NCBI RefSeq assembly: GCF_002343915.1
Contig: NZ_NETK01000001.1
Coordinates: forward strand, 6,772,001 to 6,836,000
Origin: Nannocystis exedens
GTDB taxonomy: Bacteria; Myxococcota_A; Polyangia; Nannocystales; Nannocystaceae
Direction: 5' to 3'
DNA: 64,000 nt
Positions within the stretch are counted from its first letter, which is position 1, and every line of letters starts with the position of its first letter. A program made the translations under genes and the position numbers. Of this stretch, positions 51,689-63,066 are shown piece after piece. The notes below the pieces were generated by a model. That model had not been told where the DNA came from and searched no databases. It worked only from the letters and a program-made list of their open reading frames with translations.

Positions 51689-51873
51689 GCGCGCAGTGTA
51701 GCAGCGCGCCGCGCGGGGAGACCGCGGCCGCCGGTCGCAGGGGCGGGCCGGGGCGTGCGGAAGGGCAACCGGCGGGCCGGAACGAGGCGACGGGCCGCAC
51801 GCGCCGCGCGGCGACAGAGGGCGGAGCGGGCGCAGCCGCGGAGGCCCCGGCCGCGCGGTGGGGGCGAGGGGGG

Positions 51874-52511
51874 TGTCCGGGAGGACAGGTGATGGGCGCC
51901 GGGACCGATGCGCGGCGCGAGGGCGGCCGCGCGGGAGGACGCGGGGCGGATGTCCGGGAGGACAGGTGGTGAGCGCCGGGCGGAGCGGCGGCGCGGGGAG
52001 GACGAGGGGGCGGATGTCCGGGAGGACAGGTGATGGGCGCCGGGTGGAGCGGCGGCGCGGGGAGGATGTCCGGGAGGACAGGTGAGGAGCGTGCGAGAGG
52101 ACGAAGCCGGATGTCCGGAAGGACAGGTGACGGGCGCCGGGCGGGGCGCGGCCGCGCCGGGAGGGCCCAGGGATGTCCGGGAGGACAGATGGTGGGCGCC
52201 GGGCCTCGGGACGCGGCGAGAGGCCCCGAGAGCCAGGCGAGTCGCCGCCCTTGCGGACGCGCCAGTCGACGCGTGCGCGCCGGGGCGAGGGAGGCGGATG
52301 TCCCGAGAGACAGGGATGGCGGAGGTGAACGCGGCGCGCCCCGGGCGCTCGCGAGGGCGGATGTTCGACGGACAGGGATGGCCGCGAGCAGATGCGCGGA
52401 GGACTCTCGGTCCATGTCCCGAGAGAAGCGAGCCTGCGCTGCCGTCCGGCGCGCGCTCCCGCGGCCTGCGCGGCCGTGACCGGAACGGCATTGCATGTTT
52501 CCCGAGACATG
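51874..52511. repeat. Ten-member hairpin array between divergent genes
   Basis: Six clean copies of TGTCC-GGRA-GGACA start at 51874, 51951, 52015, 52067, 52112 and 52174; five have loop GGGA and one GGAA. Several share flanks (GGGCGGATGTCC before, CAGGTGATGGGCGCCGGG after). Four degenerate copies follow near 52299, 52362, 52415 and 52494. Spacing is irregular (45-125 bp). The array occupies most of the 1-kb space between the start codons of ubiA (minus) and the lipoprotein at 52690 (plus). No gene is supported in it, although frames stay open. Confidence 0.9.
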
Positions 52512-52689
52512 TGGCGAGCGCAGGGGCTTCGACGCACGCGAACCGGGGTCGTCGAGCCGGGCCCGATGGCGCGGGTGTCATGGCGCGGCTGCCCTGCCCT
52601 GCACGCGTGGGGTGCGGTTTGTTCGCGCGAACCCGCGTTGCGAGGGGCTGCGAGCCTTTTGCGGCCCGGTCGTGTGCTATGCCGCCGGC

Positions 52690-53523
52690 ATGATCGCGTT
52701 ACGGGGCTTGAAGGTTTGGATGTGCACGGGGTTGTGGTGCGGAGCGCTGGCGTGCTCGACGGCGAAGGACGGGTCGTCGCAGACGGAGCCCGAGGCGACG
52801 GAGGGCGCGACGGAGGGGGCGACGGAAGGCGCGACCGCGGGGTCACCGACCGAGGGAGCGCCGACCGAGACGGGCGGCGAGCCGACGGCGGGCGAGACCG
52901 AGGGCGCGCTGCCGGCGGAGTGCGCGGAGACCGACCCGGCTGTGTCGGCGGACTTCGAGGTGGAGATCGACGGCTCCTCGGATCTGCACGACATCGCGCT
53001 GCCCTGCATCGTCGACGAGGTGGGGACCGAGGCGGGCCGGTCGGTCACCCGCATGCTCTGCGACGAGGACGGCACGCCGCGGGCCGTGATCGTGAGCCTG
53101 CCGGTCGCGCCCGAGGGCGAGGTCGCGTGGGCGGCGGGCGACAGCGTGCAGCTCGCCTCGCGGTCGGAGAACTTCGAGGTCTATTCGGAGAAGCAGCTCG
53201 AGCTGCGGGGGGCCGACGACGCGTTGCTGGCCGCCGGGGTCGCGCCGCGCGTCGGCGGGCTGATCCCCGAGCTGTTCGCGCCGATCGCCGTCGAGCTGGC
53301 GACCGCCTGCGGGCCCGTGGTCAACGACATGTCGGCCCGGTCCTACCAGCTCGACTTCACGCTCGCCGATCAGTCCTTGAGCCTGTTCTCCGGCCACCGC
53401 GGGGCGCTCGCCATCGACGCGGCCGAGAGCTTCGCCATCGACGTCGAGAGCGCGATCTACAACGACTGCTGCCACTCGACGGAGAGCTTCGTGATGCTGA
53501 TCCGGCGGGTCAAGACGGGCTGA
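52690..53523 (+). CDS. Lipoprotein of unknown function with Thr-Glu-Gly linker
   Basis: A 277-residue lipoprotein (signal MIALRGLKVWMCTGLWCGALAC). A low-complexity linker of EGAT/TEGA repeats runs to ~75. The remaining ~200 residues are a compact acidic domain with four cysteines (CAETDP, LPCIVDE, MLCDEDG, TACGPVV) and a terminal CCHS. No family is recognised. The ATG at 52690 directly opens the signal; no strong ribosome site is visible. It ends 304 bp before a convergent kinase stop, and the gap holds a hairpin cluster. Confidence 0.7.
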   Translation: MIALRGLKVWMCTGLWCGALACSTAKDGSSQTEPEATEGATEGATEGATAGSPTEGAPTETGGEPTAGETEGALPAECAETDPAVSADFEVEIDGSSDLHDIALPCIVDEVGTEAGRSVTRMLCDEDGTPRAVIVSLPVAPEGEVAWAAGDSVQLASRSENFEVYSEKQLELRGADDALLAAGVAPRVGGLIPELFAPIAVELATACGPVVNDMSARSYQLDFTLADQSLSLFSGHRGALAIDAAESFAIDVESAIYNDCCHSTESFVMLIRRVKTG

Positions 53524-53747
53524 CGCGCGGGCGCCCCGGCGGCCACGTCGCGGCCCGGAGACGGCGCGCGTCCACGCTTCACCGGCGCGCTCTTGGCTGT
53601 GCAGCCCATCGGATCGCTGTCGCGATTCCGGTGTGAGTTCCATGAAGCGACCGAGCGACAGTCGACCCGGGACCGCGTGAGTCGGCCGCCGGCGGCGACG
53701 GTCCTCGCCGCCCGGCGGGGCGATGCCGCCGTCGACCGTGGATGCGT

Positions 53748-53810
53748 AGGACATGCCCGAAAGGGCATGTCCTTTGAGGCATACCGCCGAGGACATGTCC
53801 TTTCAGGCAT
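53748..53810. repeat. Hairpin cluster at convergent gene ends
   Basis: AGGACATGCCC (53748-53758), loop GAAA, GGGCATGTCCT (53763-53773): a perfect 11-bp stem closed by a GNRA tetraloop. A second, imperfect unit follows (GAGGACATGTCC-TTTC-AGGCATTCCCTC, 53789-53816). It lies between the convergent stops at 53523 and 53827. The 53524-53747 stretch before it holds no recognisable gene. Confidence 0.85.
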
Positions 53811-53826
53811 TCCCTCGAGGCCATGC

Positions 53827-56409
<2,583 letters not shown>

Positions 56410-56497
56410 GGGGCGAGTGCCGCGGTGCGCGGTTCCGCGCGGTGCGCGCGCGCCCCGGGAGGCCCTGGGCCGAGGGCGTTGGTGCTAGGGTAGCGGG

Positions 56498-57514
56498 GTG
56501 CGGGTCCCGCTTTGCGTGCTTCTCGGGTGGCTGCTGGCGATGCCGCCCGCCGGGGTCGTGTGGGCCGCGCCGTCCGGGGGCGCGGCGACACAGGCCGAGT
56601 CGGTCCGGATCGCCGTGGCGCCGCTGCGGGTCGAGGGCCAGGTCGACGAGGCGACGCGCAAGGGTTGGGTCGCGGGGCTGCGGCGCGGGCTGATGCGCGG
56701 GAGCTTCACGCTGGTCGAGCAGGACGTGGCCGACCGCGTCGGCGAGCCTGGTTGCGTCCGGCAGGCGTGCCTCGACGCGCTGCGCGAGGCGGGCGCGACT
56801 CATGTGGTGCGCACCGGCATCACGGTGAAGAGCCGCGACTTCCTGCTCGAGCTGGAGCTGGTCGACGCGGGCTCCGGCGCGGTGATCTTCAAGTCGCAGG
56901 AGACGTGCGAGATCTGCGGCGTCGGCGAGGTCGCCGATCTTCTCGATTCACAGGGCGCGCTGCTGCAGACGCGGCTGGCGGCGCTCGGGCAGGGGCCGCC
57001 GGTGCTGGTGCTCGACACCCGGCCGAGCGGCGCGCTGGTCCACGTCGACGGCGAGGTCGTCGGCAAGACCCCGCTCGAGCGGCCGCTGCTCGCCGGGGCG
57101 CGGAAGATCCGGGTGACCATGCCGGGCTACATCACCGAGGAGCGCGAGCTGACGTTCGTCGCCGGCGCCCGCGAGGACGTGGTGATCGAGCTGCAGCGCA
57201 CGCCGGGCAACCCGCGCCGGCGGGCGCTCGGCGGCGCGGCGCTCGGCGGCGGGCTGGCGTTGTTCGGGGCCGGGGTGGCCTTGCTCGCGCTCGACGACGC
57301 GCCGTTCAAGAGGCGCTGCACCGGGGCCGAAATCGACGCCGACGGCGACTGTCGCTGGCTCTACAACACCGGCTGGGGCGGGGCGGCGCTGGCGGTGTCG
57401 GGGGCGGTGCTGGTGACGCTGGGGATCGTCGCGCTGGTGCGAAACCGCGCGCCGCGGCCGGCCCGGAGCGCGCGGGTGCTGCCGACCGGGTTGGGGGTGA
57501 TGGCGCGGTTTTGA
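56498..57514 (+). CDS. PEGA domain protein
   Basis: A 338-residue envelope protein: signal peptide (VPLCVLLGWLLAMPPAGVVWA), an N-terminal alpha/beta domain (SVRIAVAPLRVEGQVDEATRKGW, THVVRTGITVKSRDFLLELELVDAGSG), a PEGA domain (LVLDTRPSGALVHVDGEVVGKTPLERPLLAGARKIRVTMPGY), and two TM segments (LGGGLALFGAGVALLAL and GGAALAVSGAVLVTLGIVALV). PEGA domains are surface-layer-like modules often encoded beside Ser/Thr kinases, as here. The GTG at 56498 starts the signal. It is convergent with the 57532 gene, with only 17 bp between stops and no hairpin. Confidence 0.85.
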   Translation: MRVPLCVLLGWLLAMPPAGVVWAAPSGGAATQAESVRIAVAPLRVEGQVDEATRKGWVAGLRRGLMRGSFTLVEQDVADRVGEPGCVRQACLDALREAGATHVVRTGITVKSRDFLLELELVDAGSGAVIFKSQETCEICGVGEVADLLDSQGALLQTRLAALGQGPPVLVLDTRPSGALVHVDGEVVGKTPLERPLLAGARKIRVTMPGYITEERELTFVAGAREDVVIELQRTPGNPRRRALGGAALGGGLALFGAGVALLALDDAPFKRRCTGAEIDADGDCRWLYNTGWGGAALAVSGAVLVTLGIVALVRNRAPRPARSARVLPTGLGVMARF

Positions 57515-57531
57515 GCGCGGTGCACCGGCGA

Positions 57532-58101
57532 TTACTTGCCGAGGGCTGCGACCTCGGCGGCGTCCTGGCAGGTCAGTACGCAGGTGGCGCGGTTGGTCGA
57601 GTTCAGGCTCTTGTCGGCGAAGCAGGAGTTGACGCAGCCGGTGAAGCTGGCGGCCGCGGCCTTGAATTTCTCCTTCGAGGGCCCGCCGGGCATGCTCTCG
57701 ATCGCGGCCTCGGCGGCGTCGTCGCAGGTGAGCTTGCAGGTCTCGCGGTTGGTCGCCTTCTTCTCGGACACGCAGTCGGTGTAACAGCCGCTGTAGGTGC
57801 GGACGATCGCGGCGACGTCGGTGGGCGAGCCGGTGGCGGGCGGCGGGCTGGTGACGGGCGGGGTGCTCGGCGTGTCAGAGCCGGTGGCCGGACGCTTGGG
57901 CTTGGGCTCGGCGGGCGGCGTCTCCGTGCTGCGGTCGACCGCCGGGACCGCCGGCGTCGGGCCTGGTTTACGCTGCTCGGCGGAGTCGTCGCAGGCGACG
58001 AGGAGCGCGCCGCCGAGGAGGAGCCCGCGAGGAACATGCCTCACGGCCCACCGGGCCTGCAGGCGGGACAGGGTCTGACAGATCTGGGTCCTCGTGGTCA
58101 T
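57532..58101 (-). CDS. Lipoprotein with duplicated twin-CX3C module
   Basis: A 189-residue lipoprotein (signal with lipobox LVAC near residue 37, Pro/Thr linker to ~90). The mature domain is two copies of a helical Cys module: CYTDC-VSEKKATNRET-CKLTC and CVNSC-FADKSLNSTNRAT-CVLTC, each followed by DDAAE or QDAAE. The pattern CX3C-X11/13-CX3C predicts a helical hairpin held by two disulfides. No bacterial family is recognised. The ATG at 58101 is the only start that gives a signal peptide. Confidence 0.75.
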   Translation of the reverse strand: MTTRTQICQTLSRLQARWAVRHVPRGLLLGGALLVACDDSAEQRKPGPTPAVPAVDRSTETPPAEPKPKRPATGSDTPSTPPVTSPPPATGSPTDVAAIVRTYSGCYTDCVSEKKATNRETCKLTCDDAAEAAIESMPGGPSKEKFKAAAASFTGCVNSCFADKSLNSTNRATCVLTCQDAAEVAALGK

Positions 58102-58187
58102 GCCTCAAGCATACACATCGTGGGGAAATTGCCCAGAAACGTTGACATTCGCGGGCGCCGGCAGGATCCTGCGAATCCAAGGCCTGC

Positions 58188-60767
58188 GTGGACCTGACGC
58201 CGGACAGCGACGAGCCGTCGCCGGAAGTGACCTGGGCCGTGCGGCTGCAGGCGTCGCGCCTGGTGGTGCGCGAGCCCAACAAGCGCGAGGTGCCGTACCC
58301 GCTCGACGGCAAGCCGTTCCGCCTCGGTCGCGCCGACGACAACCGCATCGTCGTCAAGGCCGAGTTCGTCGCGGCGCACCAGCTGCGGTTCGAGCCGACC
58401 GGCGTCGGCGACGGCTATCGCGTCCGTGACCTCGGCGGGCCGTGCAGCCTGATGTTCAACGGGCACCAGGTGTCCGAGCACGAGCTGCGCCACGGCGACG
58501 TGCTGCGCGTCGGCGACCCGTACACCGGCAGCTTCGTCACGATCACCTACCAGCGGCTGGCGCGGACGATGGCGCCGCCGGACGAGTCGGTGCCGCGCTG
58601 CCGCCTCGACCAGCCGGAGGTGACGATCGGGCGCGAGGGCTGCGAGCTGACGCTGGCGAGCCTCCTGGTGTCGCGGCGGCACGCGACGGTGCGGGCGCTG
58701 CCCGACGGCCACGAGGTGCGCGACCTCGGCAGCGCCAACGGCACCTTCGTCAACGGCGAGCGGGTCCAGATCAGCAAGAAGCTGGCGCGCGGCGACATCA
58801 TCCAGGTGGGGCCGTTCAAGCTGGTCTACGACGGGCGCTCGCTCGATTCGTACGACCACCGCGGGGCGATCGAGCTCAAGGCGCGGCGGCTGGTGCGGCG
58901 GGTCGGCGGCGGCAAGGTGATCCTCGACCGCGTGTCGCTGGCGATCCAGCCGCGCGAGTTCGTGGCGATCGTCGGCGGCTCGGGGGCGGGCAAGTCGACG
59001 CTGCTCGGCGCGCTGTCGGGCTTCAGCCGGGCCAGCGAGGGCGACGTGCTGGTCAACGGCGACGACTACTACGCCAACTTCGACGCCTACCGCGGCCAGA
59101 TCGGCTACGTCCCGCAGAGCGACATCCTCCACCAGACGCTCACGGTCGACGAGGCGCTGCGCTTCACGGCCCAGCTGCGCCTGCCCGAAGATACAGGTGA
59201 CGCCGAGATCGCGGCGCGGGTCGAGCGGGTGCTGGCCGACGTCGACATCGAAGACCGCCGCACCACCCGCATCAGCGAGCTGTCGGGCGGGCAGCGCAAG
59301 CGGGTCTCGATCGCGGCCGAGCTGCTGGCCGACCCGAGCCTGTTCTTCCTCGACGAGCCGACCTCGGGGCTCGACCCGGGCCTCGAGAAGCGGCTGATGT
59401 ACACGCTGCGCCGCCTGGCCGACGCGGGGCGCACGATCGTGATGGTCACGCACGCGACGGCCAACATCCATCAGTGCGACCACATCGCGTTCATGGCCGA
59501 CGGGCGGCTGGTGTGGTTCGGGCCGCCGGCCGAGGCGCTGCAGCACTTCGGGGTGCGCAGCGGCGACTTCGCCGACATCTACACCAAGGTCGACGGCGAC
59601 GCCCACGAGTCGCACCCGCTGGTGCTCGGCGAGCTGCGGACCGAGTACGCCCGCTGGCGCGAGGCCCACGAGCGCGGCGAGCCGACGCTGGCCGAGCTGT
59701 GGGAGCTGCGGTTCCGCCGCTCGGACGCCCGCACGCGCTACATCGTCGAGCGGCTGGCCGGCGAGACGCGCGGGCCGGCGGTCAAGTCGAACAAGCCGCA
59801 CAGCGCGCAGAGCCGGGCGTCGATGTCGATGACCTCGATGAAGGTCGGCGGCACCGCGCCGGAGGACCGGCCGGAGGCGGCGAAGGCGTCGGCGTGGCAG
59901 CAGTGGCTGATCCTGGTCCGCCGCAACGTGCGGCTGCTCGCGGTCGACCGGCGCAACCTGGCGACCTTGCTGCTGCAGGCGCCGATCATCGGCGCGATCC
60001 TCGTGCTGGTCGCCCGCCCAAGCGCGCTGCAGGACCTGCAGAGCTCGCACGGGCGGCTGGTGCTGTTCCTCGTCGCGCTGGTGGCGGTGTGGTGCGGGAT
60101 CTTGTGCTCGGCGCGCGAGCTGACGAAGGAGCGAGCGATCTACCGCCGCGAGCGGCTGGCGAACCTGCGGATCGGGCCGTACCTGCTGGCGAAGTTCGTG
60201 GTGCTGGCGGCGGTGTGTCTGGTGCAGTCGGTCGTGCTGCTGTCGGTGCTGGCGCTGAAGGTCGACTTCTCGGCGGCGGTGACGACCTTCACCGCGGAGG
60301 GCCCGGTGTCGGTGGTGCGCGGGGTGGCCGGGCTCGGGTTCTTCGGCAGCATGCTGGTCACGACCTTCTTGAGCTCGTTGTCGGGGCTCGGCATGGGGCT
60401 GCTTTTGTCGAGCACCTCGCGGACGTCGGACCGGGCGATGAGCGTGGTGCCGCTGGTGCTGGTGCCGCAGCTCTTGCTGGCGCTGGCGCTGGTGTCGCTG
60501 CCGGCCGGGCTCGCGCCGCTGTCGTACGTCACCAGCGCGCGCTGGGCGATGGAGGCGTTCGGGTCGCTGGCGCACCTGCAGCCGCCGCGGGACTTCGCGG
60601 CCTGCACGATCCCCGGCAACCCGCTGAGCTGCCCGGTCTACCCGACCGTCGATTACGACCCCTCGACCGCGCACGTGTTCGAGGTCTGGGGCGTGCTCCT
60701 GGCGTACACGGCGCTGTGCGTCGGCTTCGCGGCGGTGGTGCTGGCGCGGCGCGACCGCGAGCGCTGA
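58188..60767 (+). CDS. FHA-FHA-ABC transporter (ABCG-type half transporter)
   Basis: An 859-residue fusion. Two FHA domains come first: ~35-120 (FRLGRADDNRIVV, LRFEP) and ~140-220 (VTIGREGCELTLASLLVSRRHATV, VRDLGSANGTFVNGERV), the second with all phosphothreonine-binding residues. An ABC ATPase follows with Walker A GGSGAGKST, signature LSGGQRKR and Walker B LFFLDEPTSGLDPG, then an ABC2 membrane domain with about six TM segments. Mycobacterial Rv1747 is the closest known architecture; there FHA binding to kinase-phosphorylated threonines controls transport. The GTG at 58188 is the start. A palindrome GCAGGATCCTGC lies at 58161-58172. Confidence 0.9.
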   Translation: MDLTPDSDEPSPEVTWAVRLQASRLVVREPNKREVPYPLDGKPFRLGRADDNRIVVKAEFVAAHQLRFEPTGVGDGYRVRDLGGPCSLMFNGHQVSEHELRHGDVLRVGDPYTGSFVTITYQRLARTMAPPDESVPRCRLDQPEVTIGREGCELTLASLLVSRRHATVRALPDGHEVRDLGSANGTFVNGERVQISKKLARGDIIQVGPFKLVYDGRSLDSYDHRGAIELKARRLVRRVGGGKVILDRVSLAIQPREFVAIVGGSGAGKSTLLGALSGFSRASEGDVLVNGDDYYANFDAYRGQIGYVPQSDILHQTLTVDEALRFTAQLRLPEDTGDAEIAARVERVLADVDIEDRRTTRISELSGGQRKRVSIAAELLADPSLFFLDEPTSGLDPGLEKRLMYTLRRLADAGRTIVMVTHATANIHQCDHIAFMADGRLVWFGPPAEALQHFGVRSGDFADIYTKVDGDAHESHPLVLGELRTEYARWREAHERGEPTLAELWELRFRRSDARTRYIVERLAGETRGPAVKSNKPHSAQSRASMSMTSMKVGGTAPEDRPEAAKASAWQQWLILVRRNVRLLAVDRRNLATLLLQAPIIGAILVLVARPSALQDLQSSHGRLVLFLVALVAVWCGILCSARELTKERAIYRRERLANLRIGPYLLAKFVVLAAVCLVQSVVLLSVLALKVDFSAAVTTFTAEGPVSVVRGVAGLGFFGSMLVTTFLSSLSGLGMGLLLSSTSRTSDRAMSVVPLVLVPQLLLALALVSLPAGLAPLSYVTSARWAMEAFGSLAHLQPPRDFAACTIPGNPLSCPVYPTVDYDPSTAHVFEVWGVLLAYTALCVGFAAVVLARRDRER

Positions 60768-60803
60768 CGCCGGGTCATTGCGCGGACCCGCGCTTTTCGT
60801 CAT

Positions 60804-60821
60804 AGATGTCCTAAAGGGCAT
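60804..60821. repeat. Palindrome copy after ABC transporter gene
   Basis: ATGTCC-TAAA-GGGCAT forms a 6-bp stem with one G-T pair, about 40 bp after the transporter stop codon. It matches the dispersed family but lies between two genes on the same strand. Confidence 0.55.
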
Positions 60822-60999
60822 ATCAACATACTGTCGTCCGCCCGCCGCGGGCGGCCCGCGCGGCGCATAATTTCGCGGCAGAGCCTGCTCGACGCCGCCG
60901 CGGACCGGGCTCATGGTTCTCTGCACCCCGTCGCATTTGTTTGCGCCGGGGCCACGTCGCGCGTGGGGACGGACAATCGATAGTGAGAGGAGACGTGCC

Positions 61000-61350
61000 A
61001 TGATGATCTTCAATGTACTGTTCAGCGCGTGGGCCGCTCTGGCGGCGCCCGAGCGGCCGGTCGAGGAAATCGCCGACGAGGCGGCCACCCAGGCGGGCGA
61101 CGTGTCGACCGACGAGTTCGACCTCACCGACGAGGTCGACCCCAGCGAGAGCGAGCGGTGGGAGTGTTACGACGACGACCACCACCGGCGCGGCTACTGC
61201 CTCGCCCGTTGCGAGCGCGGCCGTCGCTACCGGGCGGTGACCGATCGGATCAAGATCCGCGGCAACCGCGATTACTGCGAGCGACGCGCCTACAAGCACT
61301 GCCGCGGCCGCGGCGGGCTCGATGACTGGTGCTTCGGCGAGCGCGATTGA
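61000..61350 (+). CDS. Small secreted Cys-rich protein
   Basis: A 116-residue protein with AGAGGAG well placed before the ATG at 61000. A short signal peptide (MMIFNVLFSAWAALA) precedes an acidic spacer (EEIADEAATQAGDVSTDEFDL) and a basic domain with six cysteines (WECYDDD, GYCLARC, DYCERRAYKHC, DDWC), which probably form three disulfides. No family is recognised; the acidic spacer could act as a propeptide masking the basic core, as in some antimicrobial precursors (inference). Confidence 0.65.
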   Translation: MMIFNVLFSAWAALAAPERPVEEIADEAATQAGDVSTDEFDLTDEVDPSESERWECYDDDHHRRGYCLARCERGRRYRAVTDRIKIRGNRDYCERRAYKHCRGRGGLDDWCFGERD

Positions 61351-61452
61351 TGGTGCGGGGAGCGTGACCGAGACGACGATGCGTCACGCGCCCGCGGCAG
61401 GTCCGGCGGGGGCCGGCTCCGGCTCGTCCCCGTCGGGCCTGCGTTTTATTCG

Positions 61453-61466
61453 CCTATGATCATAGG
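61453..61466. promoter_or_regulatory. Perfect 14-bp palindrome between convergent genes
   Basis: CCTATGATCATAGG is self-complementary and lies between the stops at 61350 (+) and 61482 (-). It is unlike the dispersed palindromes in sequence. It could be a protein-binding site or a weak terminator. Confidence 0.35.
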
Positions 61467-61481
61467 GCGCGCCGCCTGCGG

Positions 61482-62114
61482 TCACGCGGCCGTGGGCGGC
61501 GCGGCGTCGACGGCCATCAGCGTGGCGAGCAGCATCTGCGCCAGCAGGTCGCGCAGCTCCTCGCGCGGGAGGTCGCGCCGCGCCAGCCAGTCGAGGCTCG
61601 AGCCCTCGACGAAGCCGACCCACCCGCGCAGCGCCAGGCGCACGCGCGGGGTCAGCTCGGCCAGGCCGAGGCGGCCGGCCAGGCGGGCGACGAAGCGCGC
61701 GCGGGTGTCCTCGACGATCGCCGCGACCTCGGCGTCGTGACCGACGCCGCTGCGCATCAGCGCGACGTAGGCGCTGGCGTGCTCCTCGGCGAACAGCAGG
61801 TACTGGTCGAGCGCGGCCAGCAGCGCCTCGGGGTCGGGGCCGTCGCCGGCCGGGTCGGTGCGCGAAAGCAGCGATTCGGCGGCGCTGCGCACGGTCGCGG
61901 CGTAGAAGTCGCGCTTGCTCGAGAAGTAGTGATAGAGGAGCCCCTTCGAGATGCCGGCCGCGCTGGCGATGTCGTCGATCGAGAGCTCGTCGTAGCTGCG
62001 CTCGCTGAACAGCCGCAGGCCCAGCTCGACGAGCTGGGCCCGCCGTTCGTCGACTTGCAGGCGCGCGCGTTCGCGCGCCTCATCCGGTTCGCTGCGGCGG
62101 GGCGCCTTGGCCAC
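61482..62114 (-). CDS. TetR-family transcriptional regulator
   Basis: A 210-residue regulator with the HTH region LGLRLFSERSYDELSIDDIASAAGISKGLLYHYFSSKRDFYAATV and a C-terminal helical ligand domain (ALDQYLLFAEEHASAYVALM, LRGWVGFVEGSSLDWL). The GTG start at 62114 lies inside the 3' end of the HTTM gene (35-bp overlap), so it is likely translated from the same transcript. A basic N-terminal arm (RARLQVDERRAQLVE) precedes the HTH. The target is unknown. Confidence 0.88.
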   Translation of the reverse strand: MAKAPRRSEPDEARERARLQVDERRAQLVELGLRLFSERSYDELSIDDIASAAGISKGLLYHYFSSKRDFYAATVRSAAESLLSRTDPAGDGPDPEALLAALDQYLLFAEEHASAYVALMRSGVGHDAEVAAIVEDTRARFVARLAGRLGLAELTPRVRLALRGWVGFVEGSSLDWLARRDLPREELRDLLAQMLLATLMAVDAAPPTAA

Positions 62115-63066
62115 GGTCTACCGTACCCGAAGACGCACCCCCGGCGGACAAGAAGTCGCGACCGTCCTCGCATTGTTTCCGGGCGGTCACAGCGGGCTCC
62201 GCGCTGACCCCGAACATCGCCACGGTCAGGACGATCATGACCGCCGCGAACACGTGGAGGCCCATGAACACCCCGATGCCCGCGTGCATCGCCGCGACCG
62301 CGGCGACCCACCACCGGCGTGTGACCGCCGGCCAGATGAACACCGCGTAGCCGGTCTCGACGACCAGCACCAGCCAGCCGGCCGCGGTCGGCAGCCACGG
62401 CACCTGGGCCAGCCAGGTGAAGTCGAACAGCGCGTAGCCCTGCGCCACGAGCGAGCGCCAGATCGCCTCGCCGTCGCGCCACTGCTCGCCGGTCGCCTTC
62501 TCCACTCCGGACAGCAGATAGGCGATGCAGAGGTGGATCTGCATCACCCGGATCGCCAGGCGCGTGCCCGCGGTCGCGCCGTCGCCGGCCCGGCCGGCCC
62601 GGCGATCGAGCGACAGGAAGGCGCCGCCGGGGGCCACCGTCGAATAGAACAGGAAGATGTTGGCGAAGTCGTCGGCGCCGTAATTGGTGTGCGGCGCCAG
62701 GCGCATGAACACGAGGTGCAGCAGCCAGGCGGCGCCGGTCGACAGGCGGGTGCGCCAGCCGAGCAGCATGCCGACCAGGCTGGCGACGTAGAGCGCGCCG
62801 AGAACGACGAGCACCTGCGATTCGAACGGCGTGGCGAACAGCTCGCCGAGCGCCGGCAAATGCCGCGACCCGAACGCGTCCATGAGCGGGCCGCGGAGCA
62901 GGCCGCGGTGGTGGTACAGCTCGTGGAAGAGCGGGGCGATCTGCAGCGCCTGGGCCAGCAGCACCGCGGCGAGGCCGATCCGCAGGGCCACCAGCGGGGC
63001 CGGGCGAGCGGGGGCGAAGAAGAAGCGATCGATCGCGCCGGCGACCGCGCGCAGCCGGGCCTTCAC
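62080..63066 (-). CDS. HTTM-domain membrane protein
   Basis: A 328-residue polytopic membrane protein of the HTTM (vitamin K-dependent gamma-carboxylase-like) family: RIGLAAVLLAQALQIAPLFHELYHHRGLL, then LHLVFMRLAPHTNYGADDFANIFLFYS, and MQIHLCIAYLLSGVEKATGEQWRDGEAIW. Bacterial members are mostly uncharacterised. The GTG start at 63066 overlaps the stop of the upstream gene as GTGA, indicating translational coupling. Its own 3' end overlaps the TetR gene. Confidence 0.85.
   Translation of the reverse strand: MKARLRAVAGAIDRFFFAPARPAPLVALRIGLAAVLLAQALQIAPLFHELYHHRGLLRGPLMDAFGSRHLPALGELFATPFESQVLVVLGALYVASLVGMLLGWRTRLSTGAAWLLHLVFMRLAPHTNYGADDFANIFLFYSTVAPGGAFLSLDRRAGRAGDGATAGTRLAIRVMQIHLCIAYLLSGVEKATGEQWRDGEAIWRSLVAQGYALFDFTWLAQVPWLPTAAGWLVLVVETGYAVFIWPAVTRRWWVAAVAAMHAGIGVFMGLHVFAAVMIVLTVAMFGVSAEPAVTARKQCEDGRDFLSAGGASSGTVDRGQGAPPQRTG

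Noticed and set aside
51874..52511. CRISPR array
   Set aside because: Repeats are 14-bp palindromes with uneven spacing and homologous flanks rather than unique spacers of fixed length. No cas genes are nearby.
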